Shown: positions 8,702 to 18,194 of the stretch, piece after piece
Position numbering within the stretch: position 1 is the first letter of the stretch
Layout of the letters: every line of letters starts with the position of its first letter
Assembly (NCBI GenBank): GCA_963733505.1
Contig: CAVTDW010000023.1
Location: forward strand, 186,001 to 250,000
Length of the DNA stretch: 64,000 nucleotides
Origin: JALYXV01 sp963733505
Lineage (GTDB): Bacteria; Actinomycetota; Acidimicrobiia; Acidimicrobiales; Palsa-688
Direction of reading: 5' to 3'
Made by a program: the position numbers and the translations under genes
Notes under the pieces: generated by a model
The model's database searches: none
The model's input: the letters and a program-made list of their open reading frames with translations, nothing else
What the model was told of the DNA's origin: nothing

Positions 8702-9715
8702 TCAGGTCAGCCAGGCGTCGATGCCGTCGAGGGCCTGTTGCTTGAGCGCCGATGGGGCGCCGCTGGCCTCGATCGAGCACCGGGCGATGAACGCCAGGCG
8801 TTGGTCGTCGCAACCCATCTCGGTTCGGCACAGCTGGTACTCCTCGAGCAGGCTGCGCCCGAAGAGCAGGGGGTCGTCGGCGTTGACGCTGCAGCGCACC
8901 CCGGCGTCGAGGAGGGCCGGAAGGGGGTGCACGTCGAGGGACGGGACCACCGCCAGCAGAAGGTTCGACGACGGGCACACATCGAGGCACACGCCCGAGG
9001 TGGCCAGCCGTTCGACCAGCGCCGGATCCTCGATCGCCCGTATCCCGTGCTGGATTCGGTCCGCGCCCAGGGCATCGAGGGCACCGATGACGCTTCGGGG
9101 CCCTTCCAGCTCCCCGGCGTGGGGTGTCGACAGGAGCCCCGCGTCGCGGGCGATGCGAAACGCCGGGGCGAACGGCTCGGGCGGCCGGCCCGCCTCGTCG
9201 TTGGCCAACCCGAATGACACGACGCCCCGGTCCCGGTAGGCCACCGCCAGCTTGGCCTGCTCGATGGCGTCGTCCGCATCGAGGGTCCGGTCGGCGCTTG
9301 GCATGAAGCCCGCGGCAATCCCGAGGCGGGCCGCGGTCTCGGCCAGTTGGTCGAGCACGATCTCGAAGGTCGCCTCGTCACTCCCCTGGTACTGGCGGTG
9401 ATGCGGGAGGTAGCTCGACGGCTCGACCCACACCGCACCTGCGGTGGCCGCGTCCTCGACCACCTCGGCCACCAAACGGCGCAGGTCAGCCTCGCTTCGC
9501 AGGACGTCGCAGGCCGCAAGATAGGTCGCCGCGAAGACGGTGAACGTGCCGTAGCCCTCGATCTTCGGCACCGCCACCGCGTAGCGGCGGCACAGGTCGT
9601 TCAGCGTCGAGGGGCGCATCGCCCCTTCGAGGTGGACGTGGAGATGCGCCTTGGGCAGCGATCGCAGGTCCCGCGCCGCGGGCTGCTGGCCCCCGTCGCT
9701 CGGCCCTGGCGACAC
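8702..9715 (-). CDS. add: Adenosine deaminase
   Basis: This zinc enzyme deaminates adenosine to inosine, the substrate of the nearby nucleoside hydrolase. The HxH metal site is H26/H28 in KAHLHVHLEGA, followed by STPHAGE and SVNADDPLLF, the usual ADA catalytic and metal residues. At 337 residues the length is normal. GTG at 9715 is chosen because it lies three bases after the ABC permease stop and gives a typical short N-terminus. It is the last gene of the ABC importer operon, so imported substrate may be an adenine nucleoside or analogue. An adenine or aminofutalosine deaminase of the same family is possible. Confidence 0.88.
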   Translation of the reverse strand: MSPGPSDGGQQPAARDLRSLPKAHLHVHLEGAMRPSTLNDLCRRYAVAVPKIEGYGTFTVFAATYLAACDVLRSEADLRRLVAEVVEDAATAGAVWVEPSSYLPHHRQYQGSDEATFEIVLDQLAETAARLGIAAGFMPSADRTLDADDAIEQAKLAVAYRDRGVVSFGLANDEAGRPPEPFAPAFRIARDAGLLSTPHAGELEGPRSVIGALDALGADRIQHGIRAIEDPALVERLATSGVCLDVCPSSNLLLAVVPSLDVHPLPALLDAGVRCSVNADDPLLFGRSLLEEYQLCRTEMGCDDQRLAFIARCSIEASGAPSALKQQALDGIDAWLT

Positions 9716-9717
9716 GC

Positions 9718-10646
9718 TCAGCGTTTCCGTCCTGTGGCCTCGGGGGCATAGCGGGCCAGGACCGCCGCTTCGACGGCACTCACGATCGAGTAGGCGATCA
9801 TGGCGACCGCCGTCACCACGACCACTGCGGCCCAGAGTTCGCCGTAGTCGGAGGTGTTCTGCACGGTCAACATCTCCGCACCCGACCCTTTCCCCGTGGC
9901 CAGCCACTCCGCAAGGAGGGCGCCGATCATGGCGGCGGGGACGTTGATGCGAAGGGAGGCGAAGATCGACGGCAGGGCTGAGGGGATCAGCACTTTGCGC
10001 AGGGTCGTCAGGCGGCTGGCGCCGTACGACGTCATCAGGTCGAGGGCCGAACGGGGCGTGGCCCGCAACCCGTACATGATGTTGATGAGCGCCGGGAAGA
10101 AGCACACGATCCCGCCGATGACCGCCACCGCCAGCAGGTCCCGGCCGAAGATGAGCGTGAGCAGGGGCGCCATGGCGATGAGGGGGACGGAGCGCAGCAC
10201 CAGGGCGACGGGCATGAACGCCGCCTCCACCATGCGCTGAAGCACGAAGATGCACGACACGGCGAGGGCGAGCACGATTCCGGCCACGTAGCCGAGGGAC
10301 GCGTCACGCAGCGTGGTCTTCAGGTGGAGGAAGAGCACGTGGCGGTTCTCGGCCGCGCTGCGCAAGGCGTGCACCTTGTCGAGGCGCTGGGTGAACACGT
10401 ACCGCCACACGTCCTGGGGACTCTTGGCCACGAACGGCTGCACGTGATACAGCTTCAGCAGCCCGATCCACAGGACGAGCATCACCACCACCGAAACGAG
10501 CACCGAGCCCAAGTTGCCGACCAGCCGGCTGAGCGCCAGCGACCGGTTGTTCGTCGCCTTGACCTTCTGCGGGGCGCCATTCTGCGGGCCGCGGCCCGCG
10601 GGCAGCGGTCGGCGGCCTTCGGCACGTCGGCGTCGGTCGCGGTCAC
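9718..10646 (-). CDS. ABC importer permease 2 (SsuC/TauC-like; N-terminal frameshift)
   Basis: This inner-membrane permease belongs to the nitrate/sulfonate/pyrimidine-precursor importer family. It has about six hydrophobic segments and a cytoplasmic coupling loop with the EAA-type pattern MTSYGASRLTTLRKVLIPSA. GTG at 10646 overlaps the stop of permease 1, and the codons after it read as TATDADVPKAAD. The frame then changes near 10612 to PLPAGRGPQNGAPQ and on into the membrane part, consistent with one missing base. A later in-frame start would avoid the frameshift but lose the coupled overlap. Confidence 0.85.
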
Positions 10647-11506
10647 GGTCGGCTCTTTCGGGGTGCCCACGGCGCCACCACCCGCCCAAGGAGGCCAGTC
10701 AGGACGTAGGCAATGCCTCCGGCGGTTGTGCAGAGGAGCGCGATCCCCCAGATCCGTGCCGACTCGAGGGCTCCTTGGGCCTGGATCATCATGATCCCGA
10801 GGCCATTGGGCTGGGCCCCGAGGTACTCGCCGACCATGGCACCCAAGATGGCGGAGGGGGCGGCCACCTGGAGTGCCGCAAAGGTACTCGGGATGGCGGC
10901 CCGCAGACGCACCTTGAACAGCTGGGACCACGATCCACCCCCGGCCGCCCGGATCATGTCGAGGGCGGAGCGGTCGGCCGACCGGAGGCCAACCACGACC
11001 CCCACCAGGGTCGGGAAGAAGACGAGCAGCCCGGCCAGCGCCGACTTCGGGGCGTCGCCATGGAGCACGAACGTGAGGATTGGCCCGATGGCGATGATCG
11101 GCAGGCAGTAGCTGGCAACCGCCACCCGCAGCAGCGCCTTTTCGACCAGCGGGACCTGGACGAAGGCGACGGCCAAGACGATGGCGATCACGTTGGCCAC
11201 CACGTAGCCGGTGACCGCCTCCTTCGCCGTCTGCCTGATGTTGCGCCCGTAGAACCCGGCGCGGAAGTCGGACCAGAACTTCGAGACAACGGAGGTGGGT
11301 GTCGGCACACCGGACCCGGCCTTGCTGAACACGGTCAGGGCCAGGATCTCCCACAGCGCCACGAGGATGACGAACCCAATGACCCCTCCCACCCACGCGG
11401 GCACGCCGTCACGACGACTCGGTCCGCCACCGCCTCCCGTGATCGGCGCCTGGCTCCCGAGCGCCCCGGTGACGGCCTCGATATCGGCGGAGCGCGTCGA
11501 GGTCAA
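10643..11506 (-). CDS. ABC importer permease 1 (SsuC/TauC-like)
   Basis: This 287-residue inner-membrane permease has about six transmembrane segments. Its coupling-loop motif IRAAGGGSWSQLFKVRLRAA marks BPD-type importers of the SsuC/TauC/ThiX group. The TTG start at 11506 overlaps the TGA of the upstream ATPase gene, and its stop overlaps the GTG of permease 2. A pair of different permeases in one operon suggests a heterodimeric channel. Confidence 0.88.
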   Translation of the reverse strand: MTSTRSADIEAVTGALGSQAPITGGGGGPSRRDGVPAWVGGVIGFVILVALWEILALTVFSKAGSGVPTPTSVVSKFWSDFRAGFYGRNIRQTAKEAVTGYVVANVIAIVLAVAFVQVPLVEKALLRVAVASYCLPIIAIGPILTFVLHGDAPKSALAGLLVFFPTLVGVVVGLRSADRSALDMIRAAGGGSWSQLFKVRLRAAIPSTFAALQVAAPSAILGAMVGEYLGAQPNGLGIMMIQAQGALESARIWGIALLCTTAGGIAYVLTGLLGRVVAPWAPRKSRP

Positions 11507-12418
11507 ACGTCGTCTCCGCTCGGGGCGATCCCACCCTTGCTGAACAGCAGCTCGGAGAGCCTGTCCTCCAGCTCGTGGAAGTGCGGGGTGCGGATCATGT
11601 CCGGAGTCCGAGGCCGGGGCAGGTCGATCGGCACCAGCGCCGCGACTCGGCCCGGGCGGGGGCTCATCACGGCCACCGTGTCGGCGAGGAATACCGCCTC
11701 GGCAATGGAGTGCGTGACCAGCAGCGTCGTGGTGACGCGCTCCGACCAGATGCGCAGTAGCTCCAGGTTGAGACGCTGGCGGGTCATCTCGTCGAGCGCC
11801 CCGAACGGTTCGTCCAGCAGGAGGATGTGCGGTTCGGTGACCAGGGCTCGGGCGATCGCCACTCGTTGGCGCATCCCCCCTGACAGCTGATTGGGCCGGG
11901 CCTTCTCGAAACCCTCGAGTCCGACCAGGCGGATCAGGTCGGTGATGGCCGCGTCCGCGATCGGCAGACCACTCACCTCGACGGGCAGGCGGATGTTGCC
12001 CCGAACAGAACGCCAGGGCAAGAGGGCGGCGTCCTGGAAGGCGATGCCGAGGTGATGGTTGCGCCGGGCGACCGAGGGAGGCTCACCGTGGATGGCGGCG
12101 GTTCCCGACGTCGGCTGTTCGAGATCAGCCAGCACCCGCAGGACGGTGGATTTACCACATCCTGAGGGGCCGAGCAGTGCCAGGAACCCGCCCTGGGGGG
12201 TCACCAGATTGACGTCGTCGATCGCGGTGATGGAGCTCCGACCCAGGCGGAAGACCTTCGACAGGTGCTCGATACAGATGCCGTCGCCAGCGACGCGCCC
12301 GCCCGCGCCGCGCAGCCGCGCCCGCGGCGCCGGCGGCCACGGCGGTGTCGGCCGCGCCCGCCGCCCCCTCGGCGGGCGCCACGACGTCACGGCCGTTGCT
12401 GTCGAGCGTCCCGGTCAT
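11503..12418 (-). CDS. ABC importer ATPase (SsuB/TauB-like; N-terminal frameshift)
   Basis: This is the cytoplasmic ATPase that powers the importer. Walker A is GPSGCGKST, the Q-loop is in GIAFQDAALLPW, the signature is LSGGMRQRVAIARAL and Walker B is ILLLDEPFGALD. ATG at 12418 opens an Ala/Gly-rich leader (MTGTLDSNGRDVVAPAEG). A frame change near 12285-12310 then leads into GDGICIEHLSKVFRLG, equal to one extra base in a GC run. The substrate-binding protein ends 16 bases upstream. The leader is unusual and may be partly non-coding. Confidence 0.87.
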
Positions 12419-12434
12419 GAGCGGACCGGGGCGA

Positions 12435-13550
12435 TCAGATCGTTCCTTGGGCCGGTACCGCCTTGAGGTCGCTGTGGGCGGCGTAGATCTCGTCCAGCAA
12501 CGTCATGTCGAACAGCTGGCTGGCCGTCACGGTGGTGCCACCGAGCGCCAACGTCGAGATGTTCTGCGTCTGCGACGCCGGGGTGATGTAGAACAACCCA
12601 TTGGTCAAGGCGTCGCCCTCGGCGATCAGCTTGTTCTGTTCGACCGACTGCTTCTGGGCGGCCGGCAGCGTGCCCGAGGTCGGGAAGTCCTTGATGGTGG
12701 CCTGGGCCGGATTGTCGGGGTGCGAGATGCACTCCCGCCACGTGATGATCTCGGCGGTCATGGCCGCCTTGACCTTGGCCCGATCGGTCTTCAACGAATC
12801 CGCCTTCACGATGTAGACGTTGCCGATCTCGGGATAGTTGTAGTCGGCCAGCAGGAACGTCTTGGTTGCGATGCCCTTCAGTCCCAGCTGGATGGGCTCG
12901 TTGGTGATGAACGAGAACCAGCCGTCGACCTGGCCCTGGGCCACCGGTGCGGGATCGAAGCTCGCCACCACCTTGGTGATCTGCGAGGGGTTCAGGTTGT
13001 TGGCCTTGAGGAACGCCGCCCACACCGCGTCGTTCACCGATTGCACGCCGATCTTCTTGCCGATCATGTCCTGCGGGGTGTTCACCGGCTTCGACGCCAG
13101 GGACATGATGCAGAACGGATTCTTCTGGTACTGGGCGCCGATCACCTTGAGCGGTGAGCCCTTCTGAATGGCGGCCGCGGTCGAGTCGAGTGAGGTGACC
13201 GCAACGAGCGCGTTGCCCGTCAGGACCACCGTCTCCTGAGGAGTCGCAGTCGGACCGGCGGGGATGAGATTGACGCCCGAAAATCCCTGTTGGGTGTAGT
13301 AGCCCTTGTCCTTCGCCAGGAACTCGCCCCCCGACTCGACGTCAGGAACCCACGGCAGGTTGAAGTTCAGCGTCCCAAAGTTCACCGTGGTCGGTGTCCC
13401 GGCACTGGTCGGGGTGGTGGACGTCGTCTTCGACTTGCTGCACGCCTCCAGCAAGCCTGGTCCGGCAACGCCGAGCAGCGCCGCTCCCCCGAGCAGCTTG
13501 GCGCCTCCCCGTAGGAATGCCCTCCGATCGACCGCCCCGGCACCGTCCAT
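12435..13550 (-). CDS. ABC importer substrate-binding lipoprotein (NMT1/SsuA-like)
   Basis: This is the extracytoplasmic solute receptor of the importer. The N-terminus has a twin-arginine motif (RRAFLRGGAKL), a hydrophobic segment and a lipobox ending in LLEAC, then a Thr/Ser/Pro-rich tether. It is thus a Tat-exported lipoprotein. The body resembles NMT1/ThiY-type proteins that bind pyrimidine precursors, sulfonates or nitrate. Genomic context with adenosine deaminase and purine oxidation favours a nucleobase-like ligand. It is the first gene of the operon that continues with the ATPase, two permeases and adenosine deaminase. The ATG at 13550 follows a GAAGGGG ribosome-binding site. Confidence 0.88.
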   Translation of the reverse strand: MDGAGAVDRRAFLRGGAKLLGGAALLGVAGPGLLEACSKSKTTSTTPTSAGTPTTVNFGTLNFNLPWVPDVESGGEFLAKDKGYYTQQGFSGVNLIPAGPTATPQETVVLTGNALVAVTSLDSTAAAIQKGSPLKVIGAQYQKNPFCIMSLASKPVNTPQDMIGKKIGVQSVNDAVWAAFLKANNLNPSQITKVVASFDPAPVAQGQVDGWFSFITNEPIQLGLKGIATKTFLLADYNYPEIGNVYIVKADSLKTDRAKVKAAMTAEIITWRECISHPDNPAQATIKDFPTSGTLPAAQKQSVEQNKLIAEGDALTNGLFYITPASQTQNISTLALGGTTVTASQLFDMTLLDEIYAAHSDLKAVPAQGTI

Positions 13551-13842
13551 AGTTGCGTCGCCCCTTCGTCATGTTTACCTTTCTAGGCCCTCTCGCTGCC
13601 GGCTACCTGTCTGGTTGCCGATGGTTGCCGATGGTTGCCGACGGCCTCGTTCGAGCGGAAAGGGACACGGAACTGCGCCCCTGCCCTCCCGGCCGCATCC
13701 CCCTGATTGGTTCCCGAATCGATGTCGTGACGGCCCGAGATCGTATCGGGTGACGCTCCGCACGGGGTGACCACGCGATTGCGAGTCCTTGTCGAGTTCC
13801 TTTCGTATTCCCCCGGCCCGGCGGCTGGCCTAGCGTCACGCG
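13551..13842. other. Divergent intergenic region
   Basis: These 292 bases separate the importer operon (minus) from the deaminase at 13843 (plus) and must hold both promoters. I see no convincing -35/-10 pair and no strong palindrome. The only clear structure is the 10-bp tandem repeat at 13612-13641. Confidence 0.6.
13612..13641. repeat. Three tandem 10-bp repeats
   Basis: TGGTTGCCGA is repeated three times without a gap, about 60 bases upstream of the importer operon. Direct repeats with one helical turn spacing would place a bound protein on one DNA face, so an activator site is possible. It may also be a simple slippage repeat. Confidence 0.55.
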
Positions 13843-15240
13843 ATGCCCGCACCCGACACGGCCGATCCCGGCCAGGCCGATCTCCTGGTCACCGGCGCCG
13901 AGCTGGTCGCCACCGTCGACGACGACCGGCGAGAGATCCCCGGCGGCTGGGTCGCCATCAAGGCGGGCCTGATCGCAGCCGTCGGCGGCCCCGCCGAGCC
14001 CGCACCGCCCGCCACGAGCGTGCTCCGGGCCGACAACTGCCTGGTCACACCGGGTCTTATCAACACCCACCACCACATCTACCAGAACCTGACCCGGTCG
14101 TACCGTCCCGCGATCAACGGCTCACTCTTCGACTGGTTGAGCACCCTCTACCCCCTCTGGGCGGGACTCGACGAAGAGGCGATCTATCTGTCGACCTGGG
14201 TCGGGTTGGCGGAGCTGGCGCTCGGCGGTTGTACGACCACGACCGACCACCTCTACGTCCACCCCAAGGGCGCGGGCCAGCTGATCGACGCCGAGATTGC
14301 CGCGGCGCGCCAGCTTGGGTTCCGTTTTCACCCCACCCGGGGATCGATGAGCCTGTCGCAGAAAGACGGCGGCCTCCCGCCGGACTCGGTCGTGCAGGAC
14401 GACGACGAGATCCTGGCGGACTGTGAACGCCTCGTCGCGACCCATCACGACCGCTCCTGGGGGTCGATGGTCCGCATCGCCCTCGCCCCGTGCTCGCCGT
14501 TCTCCGTCACCCCCCGGTTGATGGAGGCAACGGCGGCGCTGGCCGAACGACTCGACGTCCGGCTCCACACCCACCTGGCCGAGGACCCCGACGAGGACCG
14601 CTACGCAGCCGAGACGTTCGGGATCCGCACCGTCGAGCACTTCGAACGTGTCGGCTGGCTCTCCGATCGCACATGGGTCGCCCACTGCATCTATCCCAAC
14701 CCGTCCGAGGTGGCCCGACTCGGTGCGGCGGGCGTCGGTGTGGCCCACTGCCCGTCATCCAACTGCCTCATCGGCGGCGGCGGGATCGCACCGGTGGCGG
14801 ACCTGCGGGCGGCCGGGTCGCCGGTCGGCCTGGGCTGCGACGGCTCGGCCTCCACCGACCACGCGTCGCTGTGGCTCGAGGCGCGCGGGGCCCTCCTGCT
14901 CGGCCGCCTGCGCAACGGTCCGACCGCCATGACCGCCCGCGACGCCCTCGAGATCGCCACCCGGGGCTCGGCGGCGTGCCTGGGACGCCAGGGCGAACTC
15001 GGCCAGCTCACGGTCGGGGCGGCGGCCGACCTGGTCTGCTGGCCGCTCGAAGGCGTGGCCTTCGCGGGCGCGCTCACCGACCCGGTCGAGGCGTGGTTGC
15101 GCTGCGGCCCGGTGTCGGCCCGCCACAGCGTGGTCGCGGGCGTGCCCGTCGTGCGCGACGGCAGCCTCGTGGCACCCGGCGTCGAGGACATCCTGCGCCG
15201 CCACCGAGCCGCGTCCGCCCGCCTCCAGGGCCTCGAGTAA
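13843..15240 (+). CDS. 8-oxoguanine deaminase / hydroxyatrazine hydrolase-like amidohydrolase
   Basis: This 465-residue member of the TRZ/ATZ amidohydrolase family would deaminate a purine-type ring, for example 8-oxoguanine or guanine to a (hydroxy)xanthine. The metal site is shown by INTHHHIYQN, THLAED, VAHCIY and GLGCDGSAS. The motif TPGLINTHHHIYQNLTRSY is characteristic of 8-oxoguanine deaminases. The gene is intact, with ATG at 13843. It stands alone on the plus strand, divergent from the importer operon and convergent with the next deaminase. Its product would be a substrate for the dehydrogenase at 16753-20485. Confidence 0.85.
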   Translation: MPAPDTADPGQADLLVTGAELVATVDDDRREIPGGWVAIKAGLIAAVGGPAEPAPPATSVLRADNCLVTPGLINTHHHIYQNLTRSYRPAINGSLFDWLSTLYPLWAGLDEEAIYLSTWVGLAELALGGCTTTTDHLYVHPKGAGQLIDAEIAAARQLGFRFHPTRGSMSLSQKDGGLPPDSVVQDDDEILADCERLVATHHDRSWGSMVRIALAPCSPFSVTPRLMEATAALAERLDVRLHTHLAEDPDEDRYAAETFGIRTVEHFERVGWLSDRTWVAHCIYPNPSEVARLGAAGVGVAHCPSSNCLIGGGGIAPVADLRAAGSPVGLGCDGSASTDHASLWLEARGALLLGRLRNGPTAMTARDALEIATRGSAACLGRQGELGQLTVGAAADLVCWPLEGVAFAGALTDPVEAWLRCGPVSARHSVVAGVPVVRDGSLVAPGVEDILRRHRAASARLQGLE

Positions 15241-15314
15241 CCGTTCTTGCCACAAACCGATGAAATAGATACACCCAGTGACCAAAACGAATCGGGGCCC
15301 GGCCACTGCCAGCC

Positions 15315-16655
15315 CTACTGCGAGGGCAGCGCCGCCCGGCGGGCGAAGAGTTCCTCGGCCGCACCTTGGGATTCGGCCCGCACCGCGTCCACGTCGAAGG
15401 TGAGCGGCCGCCCGCCGGCCACCAGTCGCCGGCCGTCGACCCATACGTCGCGTACGTCATGGCCCGACGCCGAGAAGACGAGGTGGGCGGCCACGTTGAA
15501 GTCGGCGCCGTGGAGGACGGGCGTGGTGTGCAGGCCCGCCAGGGTCACCGACACGACATCGGCCCGCTTGCCCGGCGCCAGCGAGCCGGTCCGATCGTCG
15601 AGCCCCAGCGCCCGGGCGCCGTCGATGGTCGCCATGGCCAGCATGTCCCACGGGTCGCCGGTCGTCGGGTCCAGGGTCGAAACCTTCTGCAGCAGCGACG
15701 CGAACTTCATCTCCTCGATGAGATCGAGGTTGTTGTTCTCCTTCTCGCCGTCGCTGCCGAGGCCGACGGCCACCCCCGCGGCCCGAAGGGCGCCGACCCG
15801 TGCCGGCCCCGACGACAGCTTCATGTTGGAGCACGGGCAATGGGCGACCGACGTGGCGGTCTGCGCCAGCAGCTGAATCTCCCGGTCGTCCAGCCACACG
15901 CAATGGGCGATCACGGTGCGCGGCCCGAGGATTCCCCGCCGGAACATCTCCTCGATGGGGCGGGCCCCGAAGCGCGCCATTGACTCCTGAACCTCCCAGA
16001 TCGTCTCCGACGAGTGGGTGTGGATGCCGGTGTCGAACTCCTCGGCCAGTGCTGCGGCGGCCCGAAAGGCGGCCGGCGTGCAGTAGAAGAGGTGTTCGAG
16101 GCCGACCCAGGACCGGACCCGCCCGTCGGCCGCCGTGCGGTGGGTCTCCAGGAGCCGCCGGTTGGACTCGATGGTCTCGAAGTAGTCATAACCGGGGGCA
16201 TCGGCGACGTAAGGAACGAGGGTGGCCCGGATTCCGATGTCGGCCGCGGCGGCTGCTGAGCCTTCCATGAAGCGCCACATGTCCATGACCGAGGTGGTTC
16301 CAGCGAGGAGGCCTTCGGCGTAACAGTGGCGCGAGGCCACCGCCGCGATCTCGGGGGTGAGGGCTCGGTGGGCCGGGTCGACGTAGGTCTTCAACCAATC
16401 CCACAGCGACATCGACTCGGCGGTGCCCCGAAGGAGCCCGGAGTGGAGGTGGCAGTTGTGCAGGCCGGGGAGCACGGCGTGGCCCTCGAGGTTGACGACC
16501 TCGTCGGCGTCTGCGGCGCGGGGGTCGGCGTCGAGCTGGGCAACAGGGCCCACCGCCACGATGTCTGTCCCGTCGACGAGGATCGACCCGGGATCGAAGA
16601 CGACGGCCCGGCCCGTCATCGGCAGAACGATCCCGCCGCGGAGCAGGGTGCGCAT
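15315..16655 (-). CDS. Amidohydrolase, S-adenosylhomocysteine/methylthioadenosine deaminase-like
   Basis: This second metal-dependent deaminase (446 residues) has GLHNCHLHSGL, GIHTHSSET, VIAHCVWLD and GLGSDGEKENN in the expected order. It belongs to the MtaD/SsnA-like group, whose members deaminate the adenine ring of nucleosides or act on guanine or related purines. SsnA is encoded beside the XdhD hydroxylase in E. coli, and a related gene next to a dehydrogenase operon here fits a purine role. The gene is divergent from the FAD-subunit gene at 16753, with 97 bases between them. The exact substrate is open. Confidence 0.8.
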   Translation of the reverse strand: MRTLLRGGIVLPMTGRAVVFDPGSILVDGTDIVAVGPVAQLDADPRAADADEVVNLEGHAVLPGLHNCHLHSGLLRGTAESMSLWDWLKTYVDPAHRALTPEIAAVASRHCYAEGLLAGTTSVMDMWRFMEGSAAAAADIGIRATLVPYVADAPGYDYFETIESNRRLLETHRTAADGRVRSWVGLEHLFYCTPAAFRAAAALAEEFDTGIHTHSSETIWEVQESMARFGARPIEEMFRRGILGPRTVIAHCVWLDDREIQLLAQTATSVAHCPCSNMKLSSGPARVGALRAAGVAVGLGSDGEKENNNLDLIEEMKFASLLQKVSTLDPTTGDPWDMLAMATIDGARALGLDDRTGSLAPGKRADVVSVTLAGLHTTPVLHGADFNVAAHLVFSASGHDVRDVWVDGRRLVAGGRPLTFDVDAVRAESQGAAEELFARRAALPSQ

Positions 16656-16752
16656 TGGCGCAACCTAACGCGACCACCCACGGTCCCAAAGCGCCTCCTT
16701 ACCCCTCCCTCAGGTCACCTTCTGTCGCGGACGCCCCCTACGCTCTACCGGG

Positions 16753-17708
16753 ATGACGGTCCTGTCCCCCACCTCGATCGACGAGGCGGTCGCCGCCCTG
16801 GTCGACCATGAAATCCAGGTGCTGGCCGGGGGAACCGACTTCATGGTCGAGGTGAACGCGGGCCATCGGCGGCCGGCCAAGGTGCTTTCCCTCCGCCACA
16901 TCCCCGAGCTCCGGTCGTGGCAGCAGCTGCCGTCGGGCGAGGTGCGCCTCGGCGCCACGGTCACCTACACCGACATGCTCGACCCGGCGCTGGCCCAACT
17001 GCTCCCCGCCCTGGCCCACGCCGCCCGCACCGTCGGCTCGCCGCAGATCCGAAACGCGGGCACCATCGGTGGCAACCTCGCGACCGCCTCCCCCGCGGGC
17101 GACACCTTGCCGGTGCTGGCCGCGCTCGACGCCGTCGTCGAAGTTGCCAGCGCATTGGGTGCGCGCGACATACCGGTGAGCGCTTTTATCACCGGGCCGA
17201 AGCGCAACGCCTTGTCCCGCGGCGAACTCATCGTCGCAGTCCGCCTCCCGCTGCTCGACGGGCACCAGGAATTCCGCAAGATCGGGGTCCGCAACGCCAT
17301 GGTCATCGCGGTGGCGTCGCTCGCCTTGGCCGTCGATCGGACGACCAGAACGGTTCGCTGCGCCCTGGGCTCGGTCGGGCCCGGACCCATCCGGGCCACC
17401 GAGGCCGAGGAGTGGTTGGCCGGGGCGATCGACTGGGACCTGGAGCGCAGGCGCAGGCGAGAGCGAGGGCGCGGCGGCCAATGGCACGCAGACCGCCGAC
17501 CTGGCGTACTTCGGGCGCCTCGTGGCGGGCGCCGCCCAGCCCATCGACGACCACCGAGGCACCGCCGCCTACCGCCGCCACGCCGTCGGCGTGCTGGCCC
17601 AGCGGGCCGCAACCCAGGCGTTCGGCCAAGGCCAAGGCGGCGGCGGCCAAGGCGGCGGCGGCGGCCAAGCCGGCGGCGGCCATGTTGGCGGCGGCGGGGG
17701 GCGGCGCC
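16753..17708 (+). CDS. Xanthine dehydrogenase/CO dehydrogenase-type FAD subunit (frameshifted)
   Basis: This subunit carries FAD and passes electrons from the FeS clusters to the acceptor. FAD-binding motifs are AGGTDFMVEV and RNAGTIGGNLATASPAGD within residues 30-120, followed by the CO-dehydrogenase flavoprotein C-terminal domain. The frame changes near 17443, in the repeat GCGCAGGCGCAGGCGAGAGC, and conserved sequence resumes as TADLAYFGRLVAGAAQPIDD. A second change near 17625 leads to an Ala/Lys-rich stretch (KAAAAAKPAAAML) that is in frame with the following 2Fe-2S gene. The end given here is the base before that gene's ATG; the real C-terminus is unresolved. Confidence 0.82.
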
Positions 17709-18194
17709 ATGACAGCCCCCTACACCCTGCGGGTCAACGGCACCGAGCACCAGGTCATCGACGCGTGGTTGGGCGAGAGCCTGTTGTATGTCCTGCGCGA
17801 ACGCCTGGGCCTGGCGGGGTCCAAATCGGGCTGCGAACAGGGCGAGTGCGGCTCGTGCTCGGTCATCGTCGACGGCACCCTCGAGTGCGCCTGCCTCGTC
17901 CTCGCCGCGGCCGCGGTCGGCTGCGACATCACGACCGTCGAGGGCCTCCAACCCGATCGCGGCGGATTCACCCCCGTCCAGGAGGCCTTCCTCGCCGAAG
18001 GCGCGGTCCAGTGCGGCTTTTGCACCCCCGGCCTGGTGGTGGCCCTCACCGACCTCCTCGCCCGCAACCCCCAACCGAGCGACCTCGAGGTCCGGGAGGC
18101 CATCTCCGGCAACCTGTGCCGCTGCACCGGGTACGGCCGGATCCTGGCCGCGGCCCACGCAGCGGCCGCGGCGGCGGCGAGGAGCGCCCCATGA
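17709..18194 (+). CDS. Xanthine dehydrogenase-type 2Fe-2S subunit
   Basis: This 161-residue electron-transfer subunit has the plant-type 2Fe-2S motif CEQGECGSCS and the helical-domain cluster CGFCTPG...CRCTGYGRIL. The ATG at 17709 has a run of G just upstream. Its TGA overlaps the ATG of the Mo subunit (ATGA), so stoichiometric translation is expected. An upstream Ala-rich extension is open in the same frame, so a fusion to the FAD subunit is possible if the indels there are errors. Confidence 0.9.
   Translation: MTAPYTLRVNGTEHQVIDAWLGESLLYVLRERLGLAGSKSGCEQGECGSCSVIVDGTLECACLVLAAAAVGCDITTVEGLQPDRGGFTPVQEAFLAEGAVQCGFCTPGLVVALTDLLARNPQPSDLEVREAISGNLCRCTGYGRILAAAHAAAAAAARSAP

Noticed and set aside
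13612..13641. Short CRISPR-like array
   Set aside because: Units are 10 bp with no spacers between them; no cas genes occur.
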